DNA of 64,000 nt, taken from contig AORU01000003.1 of the NCBI GenBank assembly GCA_000344275.1, positions 124,001-188,000 of the forward strand, given 5' to 3'. The position numbers and the translations under genes are program-made. The notes under the pieces were generated by a model that was not told where the DNA came from, ran no database searches, and saw only the letters and a program-made list of their open reading frames with translations. The DNA comes from Streptococcus oralis subsp. tigurinus AZ_3a (lineage in GTDB: Bacteria > Bacillota > Bacilli > Lactobacillales > Streptococcaceae). Of this stretch, positions 55,598-64,000 are shown piece after piece; the stretch's first letter is position 1; the number at the start of each line of letters is the position of its first letter.

Positions 55598-57541
55598 ATG
55601 ATTAAGATTACTTTCCCAGATGGCGCTGTTCGTGAATTCGAATCTGGCGTGACAACTTTTGAAATTGCGCAAAGCATCAGCAATTCCCTCGCTAAAAAAG
55701 CCTTGGCTGGTAAATTCAACGGCAAACTCATTGACACTACTCGTGCTATCACTGAAGATGGAAACATTGAAATCGTGACGCCTGATCACGAAGATGCTCT
55801 GCCAATCTTGCGCCACTCAGCTGCCCACTTGTTCGCCCAAGCAGCTCGTCGTCTCTTCCCATACATTCATTTGGGTGTCGGTCCAGCTATCGAAGACGGC
55901 TTCTACTACGATACGGACAATACTGCTGGTCAAATCTCTAACGAGGACCTTCCTCGTATCGAAGAAGAAATGAAGAAAATCGTTAAAGAAAACTTCCCAT
56001 CAATCCGTGAAGAAGTTACCAAAGACGAGGCCCGTGAAATCTTTAAAAATGACCCTTACAAGTTGGAATTGATTGAAGAACACTCAGAAGACGAAGGCGG
56101 TCTGACTATTTACCGTCAGGGCGAATACGTAGACCTCTGCCGTGGTCCTCACGTCCCATCAACTGGTCGCATCCAAATCTTCCACCTGCTCAACGTAGCT
56201 GGTGCCTACTGGCGTGGAAATAGCGACAACGCGATGATGCAACGAATCTACGGTACAGCTTGGTTTGACAAGAAAGACTTGAAGAACTACCTTCAAATGC
56301 GTGAAGAAGCCAAGGAACGTGACCACCGTAAACTCGGTAAAGAGCTTGACCTCTTCATGATTTCACAAGAAGTCGGACAAGGTTTACCATTCTGGTTACC
56401 AAACGGAGCAACTATCCGTCGTGAATTGGAACGCTACATTGTCGACAAGGAAATCGCTGCAGGCTACCAACACGTCTACACTCCACCAATTGCCTCCGTG
56501 GAACTCTATAAAACTTCTGGTCACTGGGATCACTACCGTGAAGATATGTTCCCAACTATGGACATGGGAGACGGTGAAGAGTTTGTCCTCCGCCCAATGA
56601 ACTGTCCTCACCATATCGAAGTTTATAAACACCATGTACACTCATACCGTGAATTACCAATCCGTATCGCTGAGATTGGCATGATGCACCGATATGAAAA
56701 ATCTGGCGCCCTTACTGGCCTTCAACGTGTACGTGAAATGTCCCTAAATGATGGTCATACTTTTGTAGCTCCAGAACAAATTGAGGAAGAATTCAAGAAA
56801 ATTCTTCAATTGATTATCGACGTGTATGAAGACTTTAATTTGACAGATTACCGTTTCCGCTTGTCTTATCGTGACCCAGAAGATAAACACAAATACTTTG
56901 ACAACGATGAGATGTGGGAAAATGCACAACGCATGTTGAAGGCAGCTATGGATGATATGGAACTGGACTACTTTGAAGCTGAAGGTGAAGCAGCCTTCTA
57001 CGGACCAAAATTAGATATCCAGGTTAAAACTGCCCTCGGTAAAGAAGAAACCCTTTCTACTATCCAGCTTGACTTCTTGCTTCCTGAACGCTTCGACCTC
57101 AAATATGTTGGAGCAGATGGTGAAGAGCACCGTCCAGTTATGATCCACCGTGGTGTTATTTCAACTATGGAACGCTTCACAGCTATCTTGATTGAGAACT
57201 ACAAGGGCGCCTTCCCAACATGGCTTGCACCACATCAAGTGACCCTCATCCCTGTTTCTAACGAAAAACACGTGGACTACGCATGGGAAGTAGCCAAGAA
57301 ACTCCGTGACCGTGGTGTCCGTGCGGATGTGGATGAGCGCAATGAAAAAATGCAGTTCAAGATTCGTGCTTCACAAACTAGCAAAATTCCTTACCAATTG
57401 ATCGTTGGGGACAAGGAAATGGAAGACAAAACAGTCAACGTTCGCCGCTACGGCCAAAAAGAAACACACACTGTCTCAGTTGATGACTTTGTTGAATCTA
57501 TCCTGGCTGATATCGCCAACAAATCACGCGTTGAGAAATAA
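55598..57541 (+). CDS. thrS: Threonyl-tRNA synthetase
   Basis: Class II synthetase, 647 residues: TGS domain (1-61), second additional editing domain with [10 protein letters not shown] and [10 protein letters not shown] (about 70-190), catalytic core with the zinc Cys in RPMNCPHH (about 335) and motif 3 [11 protein letters not shown] (about 515), then the anticodon-binding domain (about 545-647). Controlled by the T-box leader upstream; AAGGAGAAAACC ribosome site. Confidence 0.97.
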   Translation: MIKITFPDGAVREFESGVTTFEIAQSISNSLAKKALAGKFNGKLIDTTRAITEDGNIEIVTPDHEDALPILRHSAAHLFAQAARRLFPYIHLGVGPAIEDGFYYDTDNTAGQISNEDLPRIEEEMKKIVKENFPSIREEVTKDEAREIFKNDPYKLELIEEHSEDEGGLTIYRQGEYVDLCRGPHVPSTGRIQIFHLLNVAGAYWRGNSDNAMMQRIYGTAWFDKKDLKNYLQMREEAKERDHRKLGKELDLFMISQEVGQGLPFWLPNGATIRRELERYIVDKEIAAGYQHVYTPPIASVELYKTSGHWDHYREDMFPTMDMGDGEEFVLRPMNCPHHIEVYKHHVHSYRELPIRIAEIGMMHRYEKSGALTGLQRVREMSLNDGHTFVAPEQIEEEFKKILQLIIDVYEDFNLTDYRFRLSYRDPEDKHKYFDNDEMWENAQRMLKAAMDDMELDYFEAEGEAAFYGPKLDIQVKTALGKEETLSTIQLDFLLPERFDLKYVGADGEEHRPVMIHRGVISTMERFTAILIENYKGAFPTWLAPHQVTLIPVSNEKHVDYAWEVAKKLRDRGVRADVDERNEKMQFKIRASQTSKIPYQLIVGDKEMEDKTVNVRRYGQKETHTVSVDDFVESILADIANKSRVEK

Positions 57542-57552
57542 GTAATTAACAC

Positions 57553-57577
57553 AAAAGCCTCCATTCGGAGGCTTTTT
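57553..57577. terminator. Terminator between thrS and the TCS genes
   Basis: AAAAGCCTCC-ATTC-GGAGGCTTTTT between convergent genes; usable in both directions. Confidence 0.9.
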
Positions 57578-57588
57578 CTCATCTATGT

Positions 57589-58563
57589 TTACTCAATAAC
57601 AAGCTTCACTTCAGCGAATTTGATGCGTACGATTGTTCCTTTTCCGACCTCAGACTCGATGCGAATCTGGTGACCCAGTTCTTCAGAAATTTTCTTAGAT
57701 AGATAAAGTCCAAGTCCAGATGACTGCTGGGTCAAACGCCCATTGTAGCCTGAAAAGCCACGTTCAAAGACTCGGAGCACATCACTGTTTTTAATCCCGA
57801 TTCCCGTATCCTTGATACAGAGTTCCTGGCCTTCCATATAAATCTCTAGTCCACCTTTCTTGGTGTATTTGAGGCTGTTTGAGAGGATTTGTTCAATGAC
57901 GACCAACAACCACTTCTTATCGGTCACGATGATTTTGTCAAGGTCATGTAGATTGACTGTCAGTCCCTTTTGGATAAAGAAAATGGCATACTTGCGAACC
58001 ACTTCCTTAACCAAGTCCTCTACTTGAACCTTTTCAAACACTAGGTCATCATGGAAGCTCTCTAAACGTAGGTACTGCAACACCAGATTGGTATAGGAGT
58101 CAATCTTAAAGATTTCCTGTTCCAGTTGCTGCTTGACCTCCCGATCAGACACTTCTGCTACCAAGAGACGACTCGCTGCAATGGGAGTCTTTATCTGATG
58201 AACCCACAAGGTATAGTAGTCAAGCAAATCTGTCAGTTTACTTTGGGCTTCTGACTTCTTTTGATACAATTCAGACTCACGCTCTTCGAGTTTTTCCGCT
58301 AGCACACACTCCAAAGGAGACTTTGGGTCTCTTTCAGCATACAGTACTTCCTGCCGGTAAACCTGAGCTTCTGCAAAAATATCCCAAACCAAAAATAAAA
58401 GGGTCAAAAAGCTACTGAGGAGGAAAAAATAGAAAAAATAAAATCCTATACTGGCGAATAAAAACTGAAAGAGAAAAACAAGAAAACCCAATGAAAAAAT
58501 ATAGATAAAAAGACGACTGCGAGAACGCAGATAGGCTAGAAAAAATAGTTTCCAATCAAGCAT
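57589..58563 (-). CDS. Intramembrane-sensing histidine kinase, BceS-like
   Basis: 324 residues. Two membrane helices (about 17-37 and 40-65) with almost no external loop. H-box WVHQIKTPIAASRLL (His about 137). N-box ILSNSLKYTKKGG and G-box SSGLGLYLSKKI. BceS-type kinases sense bacitracin-like peptides through a BceAB transporter, but no such transporter gene is adjacent here. Overlaps the response regulator gene by 8 nt. Confidence 0.87.
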   Translation of the reverse strand: MLDWKLFFLAYLRSRSRLFIYIFSLGFLVFLFQFLFASIGFYFFYFFLLSSFLTLLFLVWDIFAEAQVYRQEVLYAERDPKSPLECVLAEKLEERESELYQKKSEAQSKLTDLLDYYTLWVHQIKTPIAASRLLVAEVSDREVKQQLEQEIFKIDSYTNLVLQYLRLESFHDDLVFEKVQVEDLVKEVVRKYAIFFIQKGLTVNLHDLDKIIVTDKKWLLVVIEQILSNSLKYTKKGGLEIYMEGQELCIKDTGIGIKNSDVLRVFERGFSGYNGRLTQQSSGLGLYLSKKISEELGHQIRIESEVGKGTIVRIKFAEVKLVIE

Positions 58564-59233
58564 GTTTCAGTCCGTATCCTATCCCTTTCTTGGTTTCGAT
58601 AAACCCTGCTAAACCTTGCTCCTCCAACTTTTTACGCAAACGAGCAACATTGACAGACAAGGTATTATCATCGATGAAAAAGTCACTATTCCAGAGTTCT
58701 CGCATCAGGTCATCTCGCGCCACGATATTACCCGCATGTTCAAACAAAATCCGCAAAATCTGAAATTCATTCTTGGTCAAACTCAGGACTTCCCCCTGAT
58801 AGTGCAGGTCCATAGACTTGGTATTGAGGATCACACCCGCATACTCCAGCAGACTTTCGTCTCGGCCAAACTCATAGGAACGGCGCAACAAGCCCTGAAC
58901 CTTAGCAAGGAGCACCTGTTGGTCAAAAGGCTTGGTCACAAAGTCATCTGCTCCCATATTGATCGCCATGACAATATCCATCGCCTGGTCTCTCGAAGAC
59001 AGAAACATGATGGGCACCTGAGAAATCTTACGAATCTCCTGACACCAGTGGTAACCATTAAAGAGAGGTAAGCCAATATCCATGAGGACCAAATGAGGTT
59101 CTGACTGTACAAAGAGGGGCAAAACTTCCATAAAGTCCTCCACCAAAATAACCTCAACCCCCCACTCAGAGAGCAATTTTCCAACTTGTTGCCGAATGAC
59201 TTGGTCATCTTCTACTAGTAAAATCTTGTGCAT
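58556..59233 (-). CDS. Response regulator, OmpR family (BceR-like)
   Basis: 225 residues: receiver domain with EDD at 8-10, phospho-acceptor Asp52 in LMDIGLP and Lys in TKPFDQQ; OmpR winged helix in the C-terminal half (SLTKNEFQILRILFEHAG). First gene of the pair, overlapping the kinase by 8 nt. Target genes are not evident in the window. Confidence 0.9.
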   Translation of the reverse strand: MHKILLVEDDQVIRQQVGKLLSEWGVEVILVEDFMEVLPLFVQSEPHLVLMDIGLPLFNGYHWCQEIRKISQVPIMFLSSRDQAMDIVMAINMGADDFVTKPFDQQVLLAKVQGLLRRSYEFGRDESLLEYAGVILNTKSMDLHYQGEVLSLTKNEFQILRILFEHAGNIVARDDLMRELWNSDFFIDDNTLSVNVARLRKKLEEQGLAGFIETKKGIGYGLKHA

Positions 59234-59389
59234 GCGCTCCTCCTTTGTTCTTATTATAACAGATTTTCCCCATGGATAAAATGCAAACCTGTATTTAAAT
59301 CAGCTCGCTAGTAGTATAGCAAAATCTAGTAAGCCTACTAGCTAATTCTAGGTAAATGTGATAGGATAAACATAGAGAAAGGAGCTTTT

Positions 59390-60484
59390 ATGGCCAATAT
59401 TTTTGACTACCTCAATGATGTAGCATACGATTCCTTTTATGACCTCCCCGTGAATGAGTTAGACGTTCTTGCCCTGACTGAATTAACCTACCTAGCTTTT
59501 GATAATGCAGTCACCCAAGAACCAAAGCGTCTCATAGATCTTACATCTCAAATCCCTAGAGAAACGACGATGTTGACCAATAAAAACCGTCTCCAGTTGT
59601 TGGATCAGCTCTCTCAACACAAACGCTTTAAAAATTGCAAGCTCTCAGACTTTATCAACGATATCGATCCTGAATTGCAAAAACAATTTGCAGCCATAAC
59701 CTATCGTATCAGTCTCGATACCTATTTGCTTGTTTTTCGTGGAACTGATGACAGCATCATTGGCTGGAAAGAAGATTTCCATATGACCTATATGAAGGAA
59801 ATCCCTGCTCAAAAACATGCCCTCCAGTATTTACAGGACTTTTTTGCTCAATATCCTAATCAAAAGGTTATCCTAGCAGGGCATTCAAAAGGTGGCAATC
59901 TAGCTGTCTATGCTGCCAGTCAACTTGATCCAAACTTGCAGAAAAACATTATTGCTGTCTATACTTTTGATGCACCTGGGCTTCACAAAGAACTAACCGA
60001 AACACTAGGCTATCAAAACATGATAGACAGAACAAAAGTATTTATCCCACAAGGTTCTATCATCGGGATGATGCTGGAAATTCCTGATAAAAAAATCGTC
60101 GTTCGAAGCACTGCCTTGGGTGGCATCGCCCAGCACGATACCTTTAGTTGGCAGGTTGAAGACAAACACTTTGTCCAACTGGACGAGACCAATAGTGATA
60201 GTCATCAAGTCGATACAACCTTCAAGGAATGGGTTGAAACCGTTCCTGACAAAGAACTACAGCTCTACTTCGATCTCTTTTTTGGAATCATTCTTGATGC
60301 AGGAATTTCCTCTATCAACGATCTTTCTTCCTTCAAGGTCATTGAACACATTCATCAACTCTTTGTCCAAGCTCAATCCCTCACTCCCGAAGAAAGAGAA
60401 ACCATGGGGCGCTTAACCCAACTCTTGATTGACACCCGATACCAGGCTTGGAAAAATCACCAAGGCACGAAAAAGACTTTCTGA
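59390..60484 (+). CDS. DUF2974 / Mbeg1-like alpha/beta hydrolase
   Basis: 364 residues. A lipase-like GHSKGGNLAVYAA (GxSxG, Ser about 166) is preceded by the LVFRGTDDSIIGWKEDF strand-loop, typical of Mbeg1/DUF2974 proteins. No signal peptide, so cytosolic. Substrate unknown. AAAGGAGCT ribosome site. Confidence 0.82.
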   Translation: MANIFDYLNDVAYDSFYDLPVNELDVLALTELTYLAFDNAVTQEPKRLIDLTSQIPRETTMLTNKNRLQLLDQLSQHKRFKNCKLSDFINDIDPELQKQFAAITYRISLDTYLLVFRGTDDSIIGWKEDFHMTYMKEIPAQKHALQYLQDFFAQYPNQKVILAGHSKGGNLAVYAASQLDPNLQKNIIAVYTFDAPGLHKELTETLGYQNMIDRTKVFIPQGSIIGMMLEIPDKKIVVRSTALGGIAQHDTFSWQVEDKHFVQLDETNSDSHQVDTTFKEWVETVPDKELQLYFDLFFGIILDAGISSINDLSSFKVIEHIHQLFVQAQSLTPEERETMGRLTQLLIDTRYQAWKNHQGTKKTF

Positions 60485-60547
60485 TACCCTAAGTATCCTC
60501 TTCTATGCTATACTTAGTTTAGTACATTCTTTGAGATTGGAGCCAGT

Positions 60548-61177
60548 ATGAAAATCCATAAAACCGTGAATCCCGTTGCCTATGAAAATACTTATTATCT
60601 AGAAGGGGACCAACACCTGATTGTGGTTGACCCAGGTAGCCATTGGGAAGCTATTCGCAAAACTATTGAGAAAATCAACAAACCCGTCTGCGCGATTCTC
60701 CTGACCCACACCCACTACGACCATATTATGAGTCTGGACTTGGTTCGTGATACTTTTGGAAATCCCCCAGTTTATGTAGCAGAGAGTGAAGCTAGCTGGC
60801 TCTATACCCCCGTTGACAATCTCTCTGGCCTACCTCGTCACGATGATATGGCAGATGTGGTCGCAAAACCTGCAGAACACACCTTTGTCTTTCATGAAGA
60901 ATACCAGCTTGAGGAATTTCGTTTTACCGTTCTACCGACCCCAGGACACTCTATCGGTGGCGTTTCCCTGGTCTTTCCTGATGCCCATCTAGTCTTGACG
61001 GGAGATGCTCTTTTCCGAGAAACCATCGGACGGACAGACCTTCCTACAGGTAGCACGGAACAACTTCTCCATAGCATTCAGACGCAACTCTTCACCCTTC
61101 CTAACTACGATGTCTATCCTGGACATGGTCCAGCTACGACTATCGCTCACGAAAAGACCTTTAATCCCTTTTTCTAG
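60548..61177 (+). CDS. Metallo-beta-lactamase-fold hydrolase (glyoxalase II-like)
   Basis: 209 residues. Metal motifs in order: THTHYDHI (HxHxDH, about 54-60), PGHSIGG, TGDALFRETIGRTD, YPGHGP. GloB-like size but without the extended C-terminal domain. Substrate not known. Monocistronic; the IS remnants begin just after it. Confidence 0.85.
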   Translation: MKIHKTVNPVAYENTYYLEGDQHLIVVDPGSHWEAIRKTIEKINKPVCAILLTHTHYDHIMSLDLVRDTFGNPPVYVAESEASWLYTPVDNLSGLPRHDDMADVVAKPAEHTFVFHEEYQLEEFRFTVLPTPGHSIGGVSLVFPDAHLVLTGDALFRETIGRTDLPTGSTEQLLHSIQTQLFTLPNYDVYPGHGPATTIAHEKTFNPFF

Positions 61178-61204
61178 CAAGCAAAAAACCACGGATAGTT
61201 TTAT

Positions 61205-61370
61205 ACTGACCCCCAAAAGTTAGACAATTAATTTATCCAAAGGATTTAGTTCTGTATTGCACAGAACTAAATCCTTTTAATTTTACCTTAATTCTCTTTT
61301 TGTTGTAATAATCAATATAGTCTACAATAGCTTGTTCCAAGTTCGGTAAAGTCGAAAGATCATAGCTATC
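61205..61370 (-). mobile_element. IS3-family (IS150-group) 3' remnant
   Basis: Minus-strand translation from about 61370 reads LSTLPNLEQAIVDYIDYYN then KKRIKVKLKG ... VQYRTKSFG and stops at TAA 61235-61233: the C-terminus of an IS3-family OrfB. The element end TTGTCTAACTTTTGGGGGTC is next (about 61229-61208). The 5' part of the transposase is missing, cut by the ISL3-like sequence that begins near 61371. Confidence 0.75.
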
Positions 61371-62023
61371 TTAGATGGGCGGGGACCCAAGCAACGATTT
61401 GCAATCACTCTTTGCGCTATTCCAGACAGGTTCGAGACGGGGCGAAAGTCATTATAATGGTCATGTTTAGCCCCTACTACGACATCACTAAGAAACTCTT
61501 TCCTTCTGCAAAAATCGTCCTCGATTGTTTACATATTATATAATATCTAAGTCAAACTATAAACCGCCTTCGCATCCAAATCATGAAGTGGTTTGATAGA
61601 AAATCTCATGAATACAAGGCTATCAAGCGCTACTGGAAGCTCATCCAACAGAATAGTCGAAAACTAAGTGATAAACGATTTTATCGTCCAACTTTTTCAT
61701 ATGCACTTGACCGATAGAGAGATTCTGGAAAACTCTCAAGAACTCCGAGGACATTATGAGCTCTATCAACTCTCACTGTTTCATTTTCAAGATAAACAGG
61801 CTGATTATTTCTTTTATCTTATTGAAGAAACAATTTCATATATAAATCCTATCTTTCTAACTGTTTTTAAAAATTTTTTTGAAGGATAAGAACAAGATCT
61901 TGAACGCACTGGAACTGCCTAAACTAGAATCCTCATCGCTTTAAATATTAAAAAGGAGAGGACCAAAATAGTCCTCTCCAGGGTGTAACTTTTCATCAAC
62001 CCACCACAGTTGACAAAGAGCCT
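61371..62023 (+). mobile_element. ISL3-family (IS1167-like) transposase remnant
   Basis: Plus-strand frames, disrupted, give SPYYDITKKLFPSAKIVLD (from about 61461), RLRIQIMKWFDRKSHEYKA, IKRYWKLIQQNSRKLSD (frame change and stop near 61712), LYQLSLFHFQDKQAD and VFKNFFEG. This is the typical ISL3 transposase order. The right end ACCACAGTTGACAAAGAGCC (62004-62023) matches the IS1167-type inverted repeat. The left end is absent. Not functional. Confidence 0.75.
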
Positions 62024-62029
62024 GTTTTT

Positions 62030-62058
62030 TCTGTCTAACTTTTGGGGTATAGTTCATA
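62030..62058 (-). mobile_element. Opposite end of the interrupted IS3-family element
   Basis: TCTGTCTAACTTTTGGGG (from about 62032) is the inverted counterpart of the end at 61208-61229. The ISL3 fragment therefore lies between the two ends of one IS3-type element (or between two remnants). Confidence 0.6.
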
Positions 62059-62107
62059 AATTAGTTATTTTTCTTTATGAGACTATACCTCCTGAAAGAT
62101 AAGATGA

Positions 62108-64000
62108 TTAGTCTTCTTTTTTCTTAGAGGCCACAAGACCGAATCCACTTAATACTCCAAGAAGCCCAAGTGCTGCTAGACTAGAATGATCTTCCGTACC
62201 AGTATTAGGTAATCCTTTGGCTGCTTTAGTAGCCGGAGATTGCTTAGCCGGTTTTTGTTGAGGGGCAGCAACAACTTTTTCGTAGACATGTTCGATGTCG
62301 CCGTTTGGAAGTTTCTTAGTCTCTACGAAGCGGTAACCTGGGATATCTTTCTTAGGTTGTTCACCATCTTCGGTTGGATAACCTGGAATTTCTTTGCCTT
62401 CTTTATCCTTGTGACTTGTCTTCACTTTTTCGTAGACATGTTCTGTGTCGCCGTTTGGAAGTTTCTTAGTCTCTACGAAGCGGTAACCTGGGATATCTTT
62501 CTTAGGTTGTTCACCATCTTCGGTTGGATAACCTGGAATTTCATTGCCTTCTTTATCCTTGTGACTTGTCTTCACTTTTTCGTAGACATGCTCGATGTCG
62601 CCGTTTGGAAGTTTCTTAGTCTCTACGAAGCGGTAACCTGGAATTTCTTTCTTAGGTTGTTCACCGTCTTCTGTTGGATAACCTGGAATTTCTTTGCCTT
62701 CCTTATCCTTATGACTAGTCTTAACCTTCTCATAAACGTGCTCTGTGTCACCGTTTGGAAGTTTCTTAGTCTCTACGAAGCGGTAACCTGGGATATCTTT
62801 CTTAGGTTGTTCACCATCTTCGGTTGGATAACCTGGAATTTCTTTGCCTTCCTTATCCTTGTGACTTGTCTTCACTTTTTCGTAGACATGTTCTGTGTCA
62901 CCGTTTGGAAGTTTCTTAGTCTCTACGAAGCGGTAGCCTGGGATATCTTTCTTAGGTTGTTCACCATCTTCGGTTGGATAACCTGGAATTTCTTTGCCTT
63001 CCTTATCCTTATGACTAGTCTTAACCTTCTCATAAACGTGCTCTGTGTCGCCGTTTGGAAGTTTCTTAGTCTCTACGAAGCGGTAACCTGGAATTTCCTT
63101 CTTAGGTTGTTCACCATCTTCGCTTGGATAACCTGGAATTTCTTTGCCTTCCTTATCCTTATGACTAGTCTTAACCTTCTCATAAACGTGCTCTGTGTCA
63201 CCGTTTGGAAGTTTCTTAGTCTCTACGAAGCGGTAACCTGGGATATCTTTCTTAGGTTGTTCACCATCTTCGCTTGGATAACCTGGAATTTCTTTGCCTT
63301 CCTTATCCTTATGACTAGTCTTAACCTTCTCATAAACGTGTTCTGTGTCGCCGTTTGGAAGTTTCTTAGTCTCTACGAAGCGGTAGCCTGGAATATCTTT
63401 CTTAGGTTGTTCGCCGTCTTCGGTTGGATAACCTGGAATTTCATTCCCTTCCTTATCCTTATGACTGGTCTTAACCTTCTCATAAACGTGGACCACATTG
63501 CCTTTTTCATCAACCTTAGTTTCAACAATTTTATATCCTGGAATATCTTTCTTAGGTTGCGAACCATCTTCACTTGGTGCTAGGATATTTCCTTTAGTAT
63601 CAACAAATGAAGTATTCGGACGTACAGTAGGGATGTATTTAGCTGTAATTGGGGTTCCATTCTTATCAACACGTTTAACTGTTACTCCAGTTGCTCGACC
63701 TACAAATTCTGGCTCTGGTGTGAAAGTAACTTTTCCAGCTTCATCAATAGTATATGTACCCTCACCTGGTACCTTCTTCTCTGTTGTACCATCGTCAAAG
63801 GTCGGCTTAACTGTTTCATCAATTTCTACCGGAATTTCTTTACCATTGATTGTTACTTTTCCACCTTCAAATGTTGGTGTTCCTGATTGAGTAGCACCTT
63901 GAACATTTGTAGTGATAACATCTGAACTTGTTGGTGTTGCTGGTTTCACGACTGGTGTGTACTTAGCTGTGACTGGTGTGCCGTTCTTATCTTCGCGTTG
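62108..64000 (-). CDS. LPxTG cell-wall adhesin with CshA-type and 50-residue repeats (partial)
   Basis: The 5' end lies beyond the window; 631 codons are visible. Order, N to C: a CshA-type fibril-repeat segment (KVTFTPEPEFVGRATGV, VKRVDKNGTPITAKY), one diverged repeat unit (SFVDTKG to VYEKV), eight near-identical 50-residue repeats of the pattern KTSHKDKEGKEIPGYPTEDG then PGYRFVETKKLPNGDTEHV, a short Pro/Lys linker, the sortase signal LPNTG, a hydrophobic helix and a KKKED tail. A covalently anchored surface adhesin; ligand unknown. Confidence 0.9.
   Translation of the reverse strand, partial: QREDKNGTPVTAKYTPVVKPATPTSSDVITTNVQGATQSGTPTFEGGKVTINGKEIPVEIDETVKPTFDDGTTEKKVPGEGTYTIDEAGKVTFTPEPEFVGRATGVTVKRVDKNGTPITAKYIPTVRPNTSFVDTKGNILAPSEDGSQPKKDIPGYKIVETKVDEKGNVVHVYEKVKTSHKDKEGNEIPGYPTEDGEQPKKDIPGYRFVETKKLPNGDTEHVYEKVKTSHKDKEGKEIPGYPSEDGEQPKKDIPGYRFVETKKLPNGDTEHVYEKVKTSHKDKEGKEIPGYPSEDGEQPKKEIPGYRFVETKKLPNGDTEHVYEKVKTSHKDKEGKEIPGYPTEDGEQPKKDIPGYRFVETKKLPNGDTEHVYEKVKTSHKDKEGKEIPGYPTEDGEQPKKDIPGYRFVETKKLPNGDTEHVYEKVKTSHKDKEGKEIPGYPTEDGEQPKKEIPGYRFVETKKLPNGDIEHVYEKVKTSHKDKEGNEIPGYPTEDGEQPKKDIPGYRFVETKKLPNGDTEHVYEKVKTSHKDKEGKEIPGYPTEDGEQPKKDIPGYRFVETKKLPNGDIEHVYEKVVAAPQQKPAKQSPATKAAKGLPNTGTEDHSSLAALGLLGVLSGFGLVASKKKED
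62280..63490 (-). repeat. Eight tandem 150-bp repeats in the adhesin gene
   Basis: The segment GTTTCTTAGTCTCTACGAAG recurs every 150 bp (starts near 62310, 62460, 62610, 62760, 62910, 63060, 63210, 63360). Two synonymous sequence variants of the linker part (TCGTAGACATG and CATAAACGTG forms) are interspersed along the array. Confidence 0.9.

Noticed and set aside
61668..61889. 73-codon + strand frame as a gene
   Set aside because: It is a frameshifted piece of the ISL3-type transposase.
62280..63490. CRISPR array
   Set aside because: The 150-bp period and continuous coding frame show a protein repeat, not short repeats with unique spacers.
62240..63583. 447-codon open frame on the + strand across the adhesin repeats
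   Set aside because: It is antisense to the repeat array and stays open because the 150-bp unit lacks stops in that frame; the translation is a repeated Phe/Trp-rich string with no ribosome site.

Overview
The window looks like chromosome of a mitis-group Streptococcus (S. mitis, S. oralis, S. pneumoniae and relatives). The evidence is low GC with streptococcal codon use, a BOX repeat, an ISL3-family IS1167-like remnant, the vex/vnc locus, the murT-gatD pair, CodY, and a CshA-type LPxTG adhesin. The vex/vnc locus has no Pep27-like reading frame between vex3 and vncR, which argues against typical S. pneumoniae. Species cannot be fixed from sequence reading alone.

Layout, left to right. 1-6.5 kb: fba, then the leftward vex1-vex2-vex3 / vncR-vncS transporter and two-component locus. 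6.9-10.6 kb: tRNA-Leu(AAG), codY-pncA with an autoregulatory CodY box, a candidate small RNA between codY and cshA, and the DEAD-box helicase cshA with a long structured leader. 10.6-15.4 kb (rightward): a flavin disulfide reductase, murT-gatD (peptidoglycan amidation) and pepQ. 15.5-20.5 kb (leftward): truA-pyridoxal-type kinase-ECF S component, an MFS exporter, a membrane protein with a PhnA-like protein, and dpr. 20.6-31.4 kb: a heterodimeric ABC exporter with a leader terminator, tpiA, metA-dnaD with MET-box-like sites, apt, rplK and rplA (each behind a similar L1-type hairpin), and a peptidase-HIT-carboxypeptidase cluster. 31.5-46.1 kb: lipoproteins, brnQ, a rhodanese, a uracil-DNA-glycosylase-family gene with an adjoining BOX element, pepV, a nitroreductase, a phosphoesterase with uvrC, a matrixin-like protease, an esterase, RNase J2 and recJ. 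46.2-49.2 kb: a four-gene polar amino acid ABC importer.

49.2-52.3 kb is the accessory-looking part. It holds a leftward AbrB-ABC ATPase-ABC2 permease module with a possible 45-residue peptide ORF upstream and decayed sequence downstream, then an internally deleted ROK regulator and a stub of an MFS transporter. 52.3-61.2 kb returns to housekeeping: a DUF218 membrane protein, an Rrf2 regulator, a second phosphoesterase paralogue, T-box-controlled thrS, a BceRS-like two-component system without a neighbouring transporter, a lipase-like protein and a metallo-beta-lactamase-fold hydrolase. 61.2-62.06 kb is a nested IS graveyard (an ISL3 remnant inside IS3-family ends). The window ends inside a large LPxTG adhesin with eight near-identical 50-residue repeats.

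The strongest items for follow-up are the candidate sRNA at about 8617-8682, the paired L1-like leader hairpins before rplK and rplA, the leader terminator ahead of the ABC exporter, and the AbrB-ABC module with its small upstream ORF. I did not find a clearly new multi-gene defence or biosynthetic system. Start sites, motifs and repeats were read by eye.
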